A program made the position numbers and the translations under genes. The notes beneath the pieces are model-generated. The model searched no databases. It was not told where the DNA came from and saw only the letters and a program-made list of their open reading frames with translations. DNA of 64,000 bases, from NCBI RefSeq assembly GCF_022179185.1, contig NZ_BPQJ01000015.1, positions 96,841-160,840 of the forward strand. Direction: 5' to 3'. This DNA is from Methylobacterium frigidaeris. Lineage in GTDB: Bacteria; Pseudomonadota; Alphaproteobacteria; Rhizobiales; Beijerinckiaceae. This document shows positions 25,158 through 34,000 of the stretch, piece after piece (position 1 is the first letter of the stretch; each line of letters starts with the position of its first letter).

Positions 25158-26321
25158 GTGCCGGATGTCCCCGCGCCAGTGCCGGCCGCTGAGGCGCCGG
25201 GGGAGGCCGGATCCTTGTGCGCCGTCCTCTCGGCCGCTCCCCTGCCGTCCCTGCTGGTCGCGCCCGGTCCCGCGGGCGAGGTGCGCTTCGCCAACCCGGC
25301 CGCCCTCGCCCTCTTGGGGGAGGCGCCCGCCAACGTCGCGGTCCTCGCCGCCGAGCCCGAGGCCGAGGCAGCCTTGCGCGCGCTCCTGTCCTCTGGCGGT
25401 CCGGCCAGCGCCGAGGTGCTGCTGCGCCGGCACGACGGGGCGACGCTCTGGGCGCTCATCCACCTCTCGCCGGTGCAGGGGCTGGAGCCGTTCGGCCAAG
25501 GTCCGTCCCGTCACGGTCCGTCCCACTTGGTCCAGATCGTCGAGACGTCCCGCCGCCGCGACCTCGAGGTGGCGCTCGCCCTGGCGCAGCGGCGCGAGGC
25601 GCTCGGCCAGCTCACCAATGGCGTCGCGCACGAGTTCAACAACCTGCTGCAGATCCTGGTCGGCTACGTCGACGGCCTGCGCCGGCGCCTCGGCGAGCAT
25701 CCGGACGCCTTCGTGCAGCGGGCGCTCAGCCGCTCGACCGACGCCGCCGAGCGCGCCTCGGCGCTCACCCGCCACCTCCTGGCCTTCTCGCGCCGGCACC
25801 GGCCGGAGCCGCGGCCGGTCGATCTCAACGGGTTGCTGCGCGGCCACCAGGAGCGGGCGTCGAGCCTGCTGGGTAAGCGGATCGCCCTCGACTTCGACCT
25901 CGCCGAGGACCTGTGGATCGCCTGCATCGATCCGGTCCAGACCGAGCTGATCCTGCAGATCCTGCTGCGCAACGCCGCCGAGGCGATGCCGGCGGGCGGG
26001 TGCGTCACGGTTCAAACTCGCAACCACGGCGGGGAGGGCGTGGCCGCGGACGGGGCGGCCGGGCGCCACGTCGCGCTCACCCTGGCGGATACCGGCGCCG
26101 GCATGCCGCCGGAGGTGCTGGCCCGGGCGCTGGAGCCGTTCTTCACCACCCGCGAGCCCGGCCGCGGCACCGGCCTCGCCATCCTCAACGCCCTGGTCAA
26201 GCGCCAGAACGGCGCCGTCGCCCTGCGCAGCAGCCCCGGCGAGGGAACCGTCGTGCGCCTCACCTTCCCGGCCGCCGAGACCCCGCGGCCGCGGTCGCAA
26301 CGAAGTGCCGCCGCGCGATAA
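25158..26321 (+). CDS. Soluble PAS-type sensor histidine kinase, orphan
   Basis: 387 residues. A PAS-like region (about 20-125), then the phospho-acceptor box with H158 (N-G-V-A-H-E-F-N-N-L-L-Q), and an ATPase domain with N-A-A-E-A-M-P-A-G-G (N box), D-T-G-A-G-M and the F-F-T-T-R-E-P-G-R-G-T-G-L-A lid. No membrane segment. The H-E-F-N-N-L-L-Q type box occurs in many PAS kinases of Rhizobiales. No receiver or response regulator gene adjoins it. Start: GTG 25158 has GGAGG 7 bases upstream; the ATG at 25116 would add 14 residues without such a site. Confidence 0.88.
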   Translation: MPDVPAPVPAAEAPGEAGSLCAVLSAAPLPSLLVAPGPAGEVRFANPAALALLGEAPANVAVLAAEPEAEAALRALLSSGGPASAEVLLRRHDGATLWALIHLSPVQGLEPFGQGPSRHGPSHLVQIVETSRRRDLEVALALAQRREALGQLTNGVAHEFNNLLQILVGYVDGLRRRLGEHPDAFVQRALSRSTDAAERASALTRHLLAFSRRHRPEPRPVDLNGLLRGHQERASSLLGKRIALDFDLAEDLWIACIDPVQTELILQILLRNAAEAMPAGGCVTVQTRNHGGEGVAADGAAGRHVALTLADTGAGMPPEVLARALEPFFTTREPGRGTGLAILNALVKRQNGAVALRSSPGEGTVVRLTFPAAETPRPRSQRSAAAR

Positions 26322-26461
26322 TCCCTGTCATCTCAAAAATTTATCGCTTGGCAGATCTGGCGCCGATCGGCGACTCTTCATCGGGTGTAGTTACAAACAG
26401 GAAGGCATCCCGCGCGATGCCTCCCTTCTACTGCGCCACCCGCGCCCCCATATGCATGGCA

Positions 26462-26478
26462 AGGGGCGGGACGCCCCT
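26462..26478 (+). promoter_or_regulatory. Small hairpin in the leader of the Tim44-like gene
   Basis: AGGGGCG-GGA-CGCCCCT, a 7-base perfect stem 31 bases upstream of the ATG at 26510. It could affect translation of the following gene. Confidence 0.35.
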
Positions 26479-26509
26479 CACTGGTGACGACACGAGGCGA
26501 TACGAACCG

Positions 26510-27475
26510 ATGATGACCACCTTCTCCCGCGGCCGCCGGACGGCTCTGGCTTTCGGCCTGGCGGCCCTGATGGCCGTGGCGGCGACGGCCGGCGAGGCGC
26601 GTCCCGGCGGCGGTTCCTCGATGGGGTCCCGCGGCTCCAAGACCTTCTCGGCCCCGCCTTCCACTGCGACCGCCCCCGGTGCCCCGGCGCCGATGCAGCG
26701 CTCGATGACGCAGCCCGGGTCGCAGATGGGCGCCCCCGCCGCGCCGCAGCGACGCTTCGGCGGCGGTTTCTTCGCCGGCCTCCTCGGCGCGGGCCTGCTC
26801 GGTGCGCTGATCGGCGGCGGCTTCTTCGGCGGCCTCGGCGGCATCGCCTCGTTCCTCGGCCTGCTGCTTCAGGTCGGCCTCCTGGTCGGCGTGGTCCTGC
26901 TGGTCCTGCGCTTCTTCCGCCGCCGCCAGGCCGAGCCGGCCATGGCGGGCGCCTATAACCGCAGCGGCCCGGCGGACGGTCCCCGTCCCGGCAATCCTCT
27001 CGGCGGCTTGGGTGGCCTCGGTGCCGGACTCGGCGGTGGTGGCGCGTCCGCGCAGGCCCGCCCGGCCCAGCGCGACGAGGTCGGAATCGGCCCGCAGGAT
27101 TTCGAGGCGTTCGAGCGCACGCTCGGCCAGGTCCAGCTCGCCTACGGCGCCGAGGACGTCGCCACCCTGCGCCGCCTCACGACGCCGGAGATGGTGGGCT
27201 ACTTCACCGAGGAGCTGAAGGCCAATGCCGCCCGCGGCGTGGTCAACAAGATCGCCGACGTGAAGCTGCAGCAGGGCGACCTCGCCGAGTCCTGGCGCGA
27301 GGGCCCGGTCGACTACGCCACCGTGGCGATGCGCTACACCCTGCGCGATGCGCTGATTGAGCGCGCCAGCGGCCGGGTCGTCGAGACCAACCCGCCCGAG
27401 GCGACGGAGGTCTGGACCTTCCTGCGTGAGCGCGGCGGCCAGTGGGTGGTCTCGGCCATCCAGCAGACCCGGTAA
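26510..27475 (+). CDS. Tim44-like domain membrane protein
   Basis: 321 residues. Basic N-terminus and hydrophobic segment (about 12-27) ending A-T-A-G-E-A, consistent with a signal peptide; then a low-complexity Ser/Pro/Gln region, a very glycine-rich double hydrophobic segment (about 83-132: G-G-G-F-F-A-G-L-L, G-G-F-F-G-G-L-G), a second Gly-rich linker and a Tim44-type C-terminal domain (about 185-318, D-F-E-A-F-E-R-T-L and the W-T-F-L-R-E-R-G-G-Q-W-V-V end). Bacterial Tim44-like proteins are membrane-anchored; their function is not settled. An intrinsic terminator follows. Confidence 0.88.
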   Translation: MMTTFSRGRRTALAFGLAALMAVAATAGEARPGGGSSMGSRGSKTFSAPPSTATAPGAPAPMQRSMTQPGSQMGAPAAPQRRFGGGFFAGLLGAGLLGALIGGGFFGGLGGIASFLGLLLQVGLLVGVVLLVLRFFRRRQAEPAMAGAYNRSGPADGPRPGNPLGGLGGLGAGLGGGGASAQARPAQRDEVGIGPQDFEAFERTLGQVQLAYGAEDVATLRRLTTPEMVGYFTEELKANAARGVVNKIADVKLQQGDLAESWREGPVDYATVAMRYTLRDALIERASGRVVETNPPEATEVWTFLRERGGQWVVSAIQQTR

Positions 27476-27484
27476 CGGTTGTGT

Positions 27485-27550
27485 CGTGGGGAGCGTGTCT
27501 CCCCACGTCGCTTCATGAAGCCCTCGATCCCGCCGGATCGAGGGCTTTTC
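27485..27550 (+). terminator. Intrinsic terminator after the Tim44-like gene
   Basis: Two hairpins in a row. The first is CGTGGGGA/TCCCCACG at 27485-27507. The second is a perfect 13-base stem (AAGCCCTCGATCC, loop CGCC, complement) at 27518-27547, followed at once by TTTC. The second is a clear rho-independent terminator for the plus-strand gene that ends at 27475. Confidence 0.85.
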
Positions 27551-27616
27551 AATGTCGTCTGGACCTCGGTTGGTGTCCTCGGGTGGTATTCCTGGGACGG
27601 ATCTCTCACCCCCTGA

Positions 27617-27659
27617 GTCATCCCGGGGCCGTGCAGCGGATCCCGGGATCCAGACATTC
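27617..27659. repeat. Palindromic intergenic element (ATCCCGGG...CCCGGGAT type)
   Basis: GTCATCCCGGGGCC, a GTGCAGCGG centre, then ATCCCGGGATCCAGACATTC. The ATCCCGGG words face each other, giving a foldable element. This sequence style is widespread between genes in alphaproteobacteria. A degenerate relative lies at 8932-8962. It sits between the Tim44-like gene and the end of ksgA. Confidence 0.5.
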
Positions 27660-27708
27660 AATATGACGCCGATGCTCCTTCGTCTCGACTTCGCCGCCGA
27701 AATCGTCC

Positions 27709-28545
27709 TCACAGCACCCGCGCCATCGCGACGAAGCCCTCGACCGGCACCTCCTCCGCCCGCGCCGTCTCTGGAACGCCGGCGGCGGCGAGCAGGCGGG
27801 CGGGATCCGGCGTCGTCGCCTTGAGGCTCTGGCGCAGCATCTTGCGGCGCTGGCCGAAGGCGGCGCCGGTCACGGCTTCGAGTGCCCGGACCCGGCAGGG
27901 CAGGGGTTCGGGCCGCGGCACCAGCCGCACCACGCTCGACGTGATCTTCGGCGGCGGCACGAAGGCGGAAGGCGGCACGTCGAACAGGATCTGGGCTCGC
28001 GTGCGCCAGCCGCACAGCACGCCGAGCCGGCCGTAATTCGCCCGGTCGTCCTCGTCGGCGACGATGCGCTCGGCCACCTCGCGCTGGAACATCAGGGTCA
28101 GCGAGTCCCACCAGGGCGGCCAGGCTTCCGGCGTGAGCCAGCCGGTGAGGAGTTGCGTACCGACATTGTACGGCAGGTTCGCGACGATGCGGGCCGGTCC
28201 CTCGCCGATCAACGGCCGCGGGTCGAAGTCCAGCGCGTCGGCCTCCACCACCTCCAGGCGGCCGGGGTAACGGGCGGCGATCTCGGCGAGGGCCGGCAGG
28301 GCGCGGGGGTCGCGCTCGACCGCGATCACCTTGGCGGCGCCGTGCATCAGCAGCGCCCGGGTCAGGCCGCCGGGGCCGGGGCCGACCTCGACCACCGTCA
28401 CGCCCTCGAGCGCCCCCGACGACCGGGCGATCCGGCCGGTGAGGTTGAGGTCGAACAGGAAGTTCTGGCCGAGCGAGCGGCGGGGCATCAGGTCGTGCGC
28501 CTGCACCACCTCCCGCAGCGGCGGCAGACCGTCCGGAGTGCTCAT
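27709..28545 (-). CDS. rsmA: 16S rRNA (adenine1518/1519-N6)-dimethyltransferase
   Basis: 278 residues (also called KsgA). The SAM-binding region reads E-V-G-P-G-P-G-G-L-T-R-A-L-L, and the catalytic motif N-L-P-Y-N-V-G-T-Q-L is present; the N-terminal R-R-S-L-G-Q-N-F-L-F segment is the family signature. It dimethylates two adjacent adenines near the 3' end of 16S rRNA during 30S assembly. Its ATG overlaps the pdxA stop by 4 bases, so it is the last gene of the operon. Confidence 0.96.
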   Translation of the reverse strand: MSTPDGLPPLREVVQAHDLMPRRSLGQNFLFDLNLTGRIARSSGALEGVTVVEVGPGPGGLTRALLMHGAAKVIAVERDPRALPALAEIAARYPGRLEVVEADALDFDPRPLIGEGPARIVANLPYNVGTQLLTGWLTPEAWPPWWDSLTLMFQREVAERIVADEDDRANYGRLGVLCGWRTRAQILFDVPPSAFVPPPKITSSVVRLVPRPEPLPCRVRALEAVTGAAFGQRRKMLRQSLKATTPDPARLLAAAGVPETARAEEVPVEGFVAMARVL

Positions 28546-29564
28546 GCCACCTCTCCGTCCCGGGGCCGGGTCAGCCGGCCGGCGAGCTTCAGGGCGGCGA
28601 CCAGGCTGTCGGGCTTGGCCAGGCCCTTGCCGGCGATGTCGAAGGCGGTGCCGTGATCGGGCGAGGTGCGCAGGAAGGGCAGCCCGAGGGTCACGTTCAC
28701 GCCCTCGTCGAAGGCGAGCGTCTTGATCGGGATCAGGGCCTGGTCGTGGGTCGGGGCGAGCGCCACGTCGTAGGTGGCGCGGGCGCGGGCGTGGAACAGG
28801 GTGTCGGCCGGGTGCGGGCCGGTGATGGCGATACCCTCCGCCCGCAGGCGCTCGATCGCGGGCGCCAGCACGTCGCGGTCCTCGGTGCCCATGGTGCCGG
28901 CCTCGCCCGCATGCGGGTTGAGCCCGGCGAGCACGAGGCGCGGAGCGGACAGGCCGAAGCGGGCCCGCATGTCCCGGTCGACGATGCGGGCGGTCTCGAC
29001 CACGAGGTCGGCCGTCAGCAGTTCCGGCACCCGGCGGAGCGCCACGTGGATCGTCACCGGCACCACCGCCAGCTCCTCGGACCAGAGCAGCATCACCGGC
29101 GTCGGCGGCGTCGCGCCGGGCTCGGCGGCGAGCGCCGCCAGGTACTCGGTGTGGCCGGGGTGCCGGAAGCCCGCCGCGTAGAGCACGTGCTTGGCGATCG
29201 GGTTGGTGACGAGGGCCGGGGCGAGGCCGGCCCGCACCAGCCGCACCGCCTCCTCGATCGAGGCGAGCGTCCCGGCGGCGCTCGCCGGATCGGGTGTGCC
29301 GGGCTCGGCCGCGACGGTGATGCCGTCCGGCAGCCGCACCACCGGCAGGGCGCGGGCGTAGGCGTCGGCTGCCGTCTTGGGCGTCACATCGGCGAGCGGC
29401 ACCGCGAGGCCGAGCCGGGCGGCGATTCTCTCCAGGAAATCGGGATCGCCGATGACGAAGAACGGCGAGAGACCGTGCTCCTCGCGGGCGAGCCAGGCCC
29501 GCAGGGTGATCTCCGGGCCGATTCCGGCCGGATCGCCCTGTGTCAGCGCGAGGGCTGTGGTCAT
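28542..29564 (-). CDS. pdxA: 4-hydroxythreonine-4-phosphate dehydrogenase
   Basis: 340 residues. PdxA oxidises 4-phosphohydroxy-L-threonine in the DXP-dependent pyridoxal-5'-phosphate pathway. The start T-Q-G-D-P-A-G-I-G-P-E-I is characteristic; metal-binding histidines are seen in H-P-G-H-T-E-Y and L-N-P-H-A-G-E-A-G, and the A-P-T-H-D-Q-A-L-I-P-I-K block is intact. The longer frame to 29729 is not needed: ATG 29564 starts exactly at the family N-terminus. In alphaproteobacteria the gene upstream is normally surA; here it is replaced by an oppositely oriented coiled-coil gene, so pdxA-ksgA must use a promoter in 29565-29722 or inside that gene. Confidence 0.96.
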   Translation of the reverse strand: MTTALALTQGDPAGIGPEITLRAWLAREEHGLSPFFVIGDPDFLERIAARLGLAVPLADVTPKTAADAYARALPVVRLPDGITVAAEPGTPDPASAAGTLASIEEAVRLVRAGLAPALVTNPIAKHVLYAAGFRHPGHTEYLAALAAEPGATPPTPVMLLWSEELAVVPVTIHVALRRVPELLTADLVVETARIVDRDMRARFGLSAPRLVLAGLNPHAGEAGTMGTEDRDVLAPAIERLRAEGIAITGPHPADTLFHARARATYDVALAPTHDQALIPIKTLAFDEGVNVTLGLPFLRTSPDHGTAFDIAGKGLAKPDSLVAALKLAGRLTRPRDGEVA

Positions 29565-29722
29565 CGCGGGGATCCTCGTCCGTGGTAGCGCGTCCCCGCG
29601 CCATGACATCCCGGCTCCCGCCGGGCAAGCCGCCTCGCACTCCTCGAAACGAACCTTCCGTTGCGGCGGAGATTGGTTTCGGGCACCCTCCGGTAGTACA
29701 GCCCTCGGATCATCCCACCCCC

Positions 29723-30169
29723 ATGGCAAGCGTCGCCTTCGACACGTTGAAGTTCGCCCGGACCCTGCGCGACAAAGCGCAGCTGTCGCCGGAGCAGGCG
29801 GAAGGGTTCGCCGTTGCGGTCTCGGAAGCCGTTCAGGGCGATCTCGCGACGAGGACCGACTTGCAAACTCTGGACACCGGATTGCGCAATGAGATGCAGA
29901 CGCTCCGGACCGAGCTGAAGAACGACATGCAGACGCTCCGGACCGAGCTGAAGAACGACATGCAGACGCTCCGGACCGAGCTGAAGAACGATATGCAGAC
30001 GCTCCGCACCGAGCTCAAATCCGAGCTGCGCGAATCCGAATCGCGCCTGGAGACCAAGCTGGAGCGTCAGCGGTCCGAGATCGTCAAGTGGATGTTTGGA
30101 ACGATCGGATTCCAGACGCTGATCATCCTCGGCGCGGTCATCGCCCTCGTGCGCGTCATCCGGCCTTGA
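29723..30169 (+). CDS. Coiled-coil protein with a C-terminal membrane anchor (DUF1640/CCDC90-like)
   Basis: 148 residues. The N-terminal part (F-D-T-L-K-F-A-R-T-L, then G-F-A-V-A-V-S-E-A) resembles the CCDC90/DUF1640 head. The middle is four 11-residue units of the type MQTLRTELKND, and the C-terminus (about 124-146, I-G-F-Q-T-L-I-I-L-G-A-V-I-A-L) is one membrane helix. Eleven-residue periodicity favours a near-straight or right-handed coiled coil, so it likely forms a membrane-tethered oligomer. It sits on the plus strand between lptD and pdxA, which are on the minus strand, in the place normally held by surA. Role unknown. Confidence 0.72.
   Translation: MASVAFDTLKFARTLRDKAQLSPEQAEGFAVAVSEAVQGDLATRTDLQTLDTGLRNEMQTLRTELKNDMQTLRTELKNDMQTLRTELKNDMQTLRTELKSELRESESRLETKLERQRSEIVKWMFGTIGFQTLIILGAVIALVRVIRP
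29894..30025 (+). repeat. In-gene 33-base tandem repeat, four units
   Basis: Units start at 29894, 29927, 29960 and 29993. The first three are nearly identical and begin ATGCAGACGCTCCGGACC; the fourth has diverged at its end. Each unit encodes 11 residues of the coiled coil. The near-identity at DNA level points to recent expansion by slippage or unequal recombination. Confidence 0.9.
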
Positions 30170-30226
30170 GCCGACGAGCGCCCTGGTCGCGTCGTGCGCC
30201 CCGGCGGACGGGGCGCGTCGGGCCCG

Positions 30227-32908
30227 TCACCGGGCCGTAGCGATGCCGTCCGCCGTCGTGGTGGTGCTGAGGTTCTGGCGGAAATTCGCCTCGCCGAGGG
30301 TGCGCAGCTCGATCCGCAGCAGGAAGGTGCGGTTGCGCTCGCGCAGGCCCGACGCCGTCTCGATCGGCGAGGACAGGTAGTTGAGCGAGATCGTGGTGCA
30401 CTCGTCGCGGTAGCCGAAGCCGAGGCCCGACGAGGAGACATAGAACTTGTCCGCCCGGTCGTAGGTCGGCGCCGTGCCGACCGGGTTGAGGAAATAGGCC
30501 TGGGCGGCGGAGGCGTAGAATTCGCGCACCTGGAGGTAGTGCGAGAGGTCGAACAGCACCGAGCCGGTCACGAACCAGTTCGGGGTGATGTTGTAGAGGG
30601 CCGAGGCCTGCAGGCCCTCGCGGCGGCGGTCGTAGCCGAGCTCGGGCTGGGCCTCGTAGCGGGCGTAGATCAGCGAGGTCTCGAGCGGCAGGAACGGCGC
30701 GAACTTCGCGGTGATGCCGCTCTCGAAGCGCTTGAGTGCGAAGGTGGCGTTGTCGAACCGGGCCCGGGTGATGAAGCTGATGTTCTGGTTCGGCGAGACC
30801 TGGAAGCGTGAGACGAAGTCCGAGCGGGTGGTCTCGAGGCCGGAATCGCGGCCGACATTCGCGATGTCGCCGCGGCGGAACGAGTTGACGCCGGCGAGCG
30901 CGATCGACTCGCCGAACATCGCGTTCATGTAGAAGCCGTTGCGGCCGGTAATCGAGTACTCGGCGCCGAGGTTGGCGCGCACGCCGCCCTCGACCCGGTC
31001 GTAGCCTGAGAACTTGTCCCACTCGAACAGCGAGGTGTCGTCGAAGACGAGGCTCTGGGCATCCTCGTTCGGCAGGCGGCCGATCCGGGTCTCGCTCGGA
31101 CGCGCGATCACCTGGACGATCGGCGAGACCGTGTGGACTCCGAGCGGCCCCATATCGGCGACGAAGGGATAGCGGTATTCGAGGCCGACCGCCGGCATCA
31201 CCCGTCCGGAGAAGTCCGAATCGGGCGAGAACAGGTTGCTGACCTCGGGGTTCTGGTACCCGGTCGTGTTCGGGTTCACGAAGAACGCGTCGCCGCGCAG
31301 GTAGGCGAAGGGCTGCCAGCGCTGGCCGAACTCGTCCGTGAAGGTGCGCCGCCACGACACCTGCGCGGTCGCCCGGGTGGTGTCGCCGGCGAGCCCGCTC
31401 ACCAGGCACTGCCCGCGCTCGAACACCGAGCAGGTGCTGTAGAGCGGGAACGAGATGCCGTTGACGCTCGGGCTGAGCAGGTAGGTCCCGGTGCGCGGGA
31501 TCTGGGTGTACTGCGTCGCGTCCCGGGTCAGGTGCGTGACGTTGGCCTGGAACCGCACCTCGCCGCCGATCGGGTCGGGCCCGTCGCGGCGCTTGTCGTA
31601 GTCGATCACCGGGGCGACGATCGGCTGCTGCTTCTGCCAATCGTAGGTCGACAGGCCCTTGAAGTAGTAGCCCCGCGCCTCGAACCACGAGCGGTCGCCC
31701 TGGCCGATCAGGTAGGCGGTCGAGACCGCCTCGCGGAAGTAGTCCGTACTGATCGTCTGGTTGCGGATGCGGTAGTTGTCGAGGAACCACTTGTCGGTGA
31801 CGCCGACGACATCCCAGCCGGCGCGCCAGTTCTGGCCAAGGTAGAACTGGCCGGCGGATTCGATCGAGCCGCGGAAGTCGCGGTCGCCGGAGCCAAGGGG
31901 ACCGGGCAGGAAGGCGCTCGGCGTCGACTGAAAGATGCCGCTGACCCGGACGTTGTAGAAGCCGTTGGCGAGCCGCTGGCGCCACTCGGCCTGGCCGAGC
32001 ACGCCCTGCTTCGACAGGAAGGTCGGCTCGACGGTGAGGTCGTAATCGGGCGCGATGTTCCAGAAGAACGGCGTGCCGATGCCGTAGCCGAGCACGTTCG
32101 AGGAGACGAAGTGCGGCGCCAGGAACCCGGTATCGCGCCGCACCGTCGGGTCGGGCGAGTAGAAGTAGGGCAGATAGGCGATCGGGATCCCGGCCACTTC
32201 GAGATACGAGTCCTCGTAGTAGATCCGGCGCTCCTCGTTGTTGTGGATGATCCGCGCCGCCTTGACCTGCCACAGGGGCGGCCGCTCGGGATTGTCCTTG
32301 CACGGCTCGCAGGCGGTGTAGGTGCCGTACTCGAAGGTCGTGGTCTCGCCCGCGATGCGCTCCGCCCGCGGGGCGGAGAACCGCACCCGGGCCGGGCGGC
32401 CGCGCTGCTCGATGGTCTGCTGGATGCGCAGCGAGTCGATGAAACCGGACTTGAAGTCGTCGGTCAGCTCCATCCGGTCGCCGGTGACGACCGCGCCGGT
32501 CTCGTCGGTGAGGCGGACATTGCCCTCGGCGAAGACCCGGCCGGTGTTGCGGTCGTAGCGCACGCGGTCGGCGAGCAGGGTGCGCGGTCCGTAATGCAGC
32601 TCGGCATTGCCGACCGCCGAGACCGTGTTGCGGTCGTTGTCGTAGACGAGTTCCTTGGCCTCGACGAGCAGGCGCTCGTCGCCGCTGCCGGGCCTGCCCT
32701 GGTTCTTGCCCTGGTTCTTGGCCGAGCGCGCCGCCAGGCGGTCGTTGAGCGTGTCCTGCGCGCGCGCAGGCTCGCTCGCACCTACCGTTACGGCAGCCGC
32801 CAGCAGAACCGTCAGGGATCCCGTGACCGCGGCACCCGCGGCCTTACGCACGACTCGACCCATCCCTGCACCCGCTATGCCCGCGCCGCTTCGCCGGAGG
32901 TTGGGCAT
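30227..32908 (-). CDS. lptD: LPS-assembly outer-membrane protein LptD
   Basis: 893 residues. A long basic leader (about 1-48) ends with a signal peptide (L-T-V-L-L-A-A-A-V, cleavage about A-R-A before Q-D-T). Then the periplasmic OstA/LptA-like jellyroll (about 70-200: V-E-A-K-E-L-V-Y-D, A-E-G-N-V-R-L-T-D-E) and a C-terminal beta-barrel domain (about 290-890). LptD with LptE inserts lipopolysaccharide into the outer leaflet. The ATG at 32908 shares one base with the lptG stop, consistent with the operon lptF-lptG-lptD; the upstream frame to 32974 lies inside lptG and is not needed. SurA, the chaperone usually encoded next and needed for LptD folding, is missing from this locus. Confidence 0.95.
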   Translation of the reverse strand: MPNLRRSGAGIAGAGMGRVVRKAAGAAVTGSLTVLLAAAVTVGASEPARAQDTLNDRLAARSAKNQGKNQGRPGSGDERLLVEAKELVYDNDRNTVSAVGNAELHYGPRTLLADRVRYDRNTGRVFAEGNVRLTDETGAVVTGDRMELTDDFKSGFIDSLRIQQTIEQRGRPARVRFSAPRAERIAGETTTFEYGTYTACEPCKDNPERPPLWQVKAARIIHNNEERRIYYEDSYLEVAGIPIAYLPYFYSPDPTVRRDTGFLAPHFVSSNVLGYGIGTPFFWNIAPDYDLTVEPTFLSKQGVLGQAEWRQRLANGFYNVRVSGIFQSTPSAFLPGPLGSGDRDFRGSIESAGQFYLGQNWRAGWDVVGVTDKWFLDNYRIRNQTISTDYFREAVSTAYLIGQGDRSWFEARGYYFKGLSTYDWQKQQPIVAPVIDYDKRRDGPDPIGGEVRFQANVTHLTRDATQYTQIPRTGTYLLSPSVNGISFPLYSTCSVFERGQCLVSGLAGDTTRATAQVSWRRTFTDEFGQRWQPFAYLRGDAFFVNPNTTGYQNPEVSNLFSPDSDFSGRVMPAVGLEYRYPFVADMGPLGVHTVSPIVQVIARPSETRIGRLPNEDAQSLVFDDTSLFEWDKFSGYDRVEGGVRANLGAEYSITGRNGFYMNAMFGESIALAGVNSFRRGDIANVGRDSGLETTRSDFVSRFQVSPNQNISFITRARFDNATFALKRFESGITAKFAPFLPLETSLIYARYEAQPELGYDRRREGLQASALYNITPNWFVTGSVLFDLSHYLQVREFYASAAQAYFLNPVGTAPTYDRADKFYVSSSGLGFGYRDECTTISLNYLSSPIETASGLRERNRTFLLRIELRTLGEANFRQNLSTTTTADGIATAR

Positions 32909-33996
32909 CAGCCGTCCTCCAGGTGCAGAAGCGCGAGCGTTCCGAGGAGACTCCCTACCACGGCCGGGAACCACGCCGCCACCGGCGCCGCGACCAATCC
33001 AGAGGCTCCTAAGCCCTCCATCACCTGGCGTGCCACGTAGAGCACGAAGCCCGCCGCGACGCCGCCGAGCACCATCTTGCCGATGCCACCAAAGCGGAAG
33101 AACCTTAACGAAACCGAAGCCGCCACCAGCACCATCGCCAGGAACAGCACCGGACGGGCCATCAGCACGTCGTACTGGAGGCGGTAGCGCGTGGCGTCGA
33201 GTCCCGCCCGCTCGGTCCGGGCGATCGTTTGCTTCAGTTGCCAGAAAGGCACGGATTCCGGCGGGGTGAAGCGCTGGCGCACCTGCGAGGGATCGAGCGT
33301 CGAGGCGATCAGGTAGGTGTCGTAGCTCTGCGGCTCCTGGTCCATCGCCTGCACGCGCACGTCCTGCAGCTCCCAGTAGCCGTCATGCAGGGTGGCCCGG
33401 GCCGCCTGCATCTGCTGGGTGAAGGCGCCCGCATCGTCGAAGGTGAAGACCGCGACACCGGCGAGCGTGGTGGTGCCCTCGACCGCGGTCTCGGCTCGGA
33501 TGATCGCCTGGCCGTCGATGCTGCGCTGGCGGATCCACAGGTCCTTGCCGGAGGCGGCCTTCGAGGAGCGGGCGAAGATCTTGGCCTCGATCTCGGTCGA
33601 GCGCTGCTTCAGCTCGGCCGAGACCGGGTTGTAGACCCCGACGGTGAAGGCGCCGATGCCGAGCGCCACCAGGGCTCCGGGCTGGAGGAACTGCCAGGCC
33701 GAGATGCCGGCGGCGCGCGCCACCACCAGTTCGAGCTTGCGGCTGAGCTGGAGCAGGGCCGCCATGGCGCCGAACAGGACCGCGAAGGGCAGCACCTGCT
33801 CGGCCACCGCCGGGGTCCGGAACAAAGCGAGCTGCGCCATCACGGCGGCCGAGGCGCCCTCGGCGTCGCCGGCGCGCCGCATCAGCTCGACGAAGTCGAG
33901 GGTGTAGACGAGGGCGAAGACCGTGAGGAAGACCCCCAGGATCATGCGCAGGAACCGGGCCGCCAGGTAGCGGCCGAGGGTGACGCCGATCAGCAT
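32908..33996 (-). CDS. lptG: LPS export ABC transporter permease LptG
   Basis: 362 residues of the YjgP/YjgQ family: an N-terminal pair of membrane helices (L-G-R-Y-L-A-A-R-F-L-R start, F-L-T-V-F-A-L-V), a periplasmic jellyroll (about 125-265) and a C-terminal set of four helices. With LptF and the ATPase LptB it extracts lipopolysaccharide from the inner membrane. Second gene of the operon; 4 bases after lptF and sharing one base with lptD. Assignment as LptG rather than LptF rests on gene order. Confidence 0.92.
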   Translation of the reverse strand: MLIGVTLGRYLAARFLRMILGVFLTVFALVYTLDFVELMRRAGDAEGASAAVMAQLALFRTPAVAEQVLPFAVLFGAMAALLQLSRKLELVVARAAGISAWQFLQPGALVALGIGAFTVGVYNPVSAELKQRSTEIEAKIFARSSKAASGKDLWIRQRSIDGQAIIRAETAVEGTTTLAGVAVFTFDDAGAFTQQMQAARATLHDGYWELQDVRVQAMDQEPQSYDTYLIASTLDPSQVRQRFTPPESVPFWQLKQTIARTERAGLDATRYRLQYDVLMARPVLFLAMVLVAASVSLRFFRFGGIGKMVLGGVAAGFVLYVARQVMEGLGASGLVAAPVAAWFPAVVGSLLGTLALLHLEDG

Positions 33997-34000
33997 CGGC

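Noticed and set aside
31133..33040. Plus-strand open frame of 635 codons over lptD and lptG
   Set aside because: Shadow of two well-supported overlapping operon genes.
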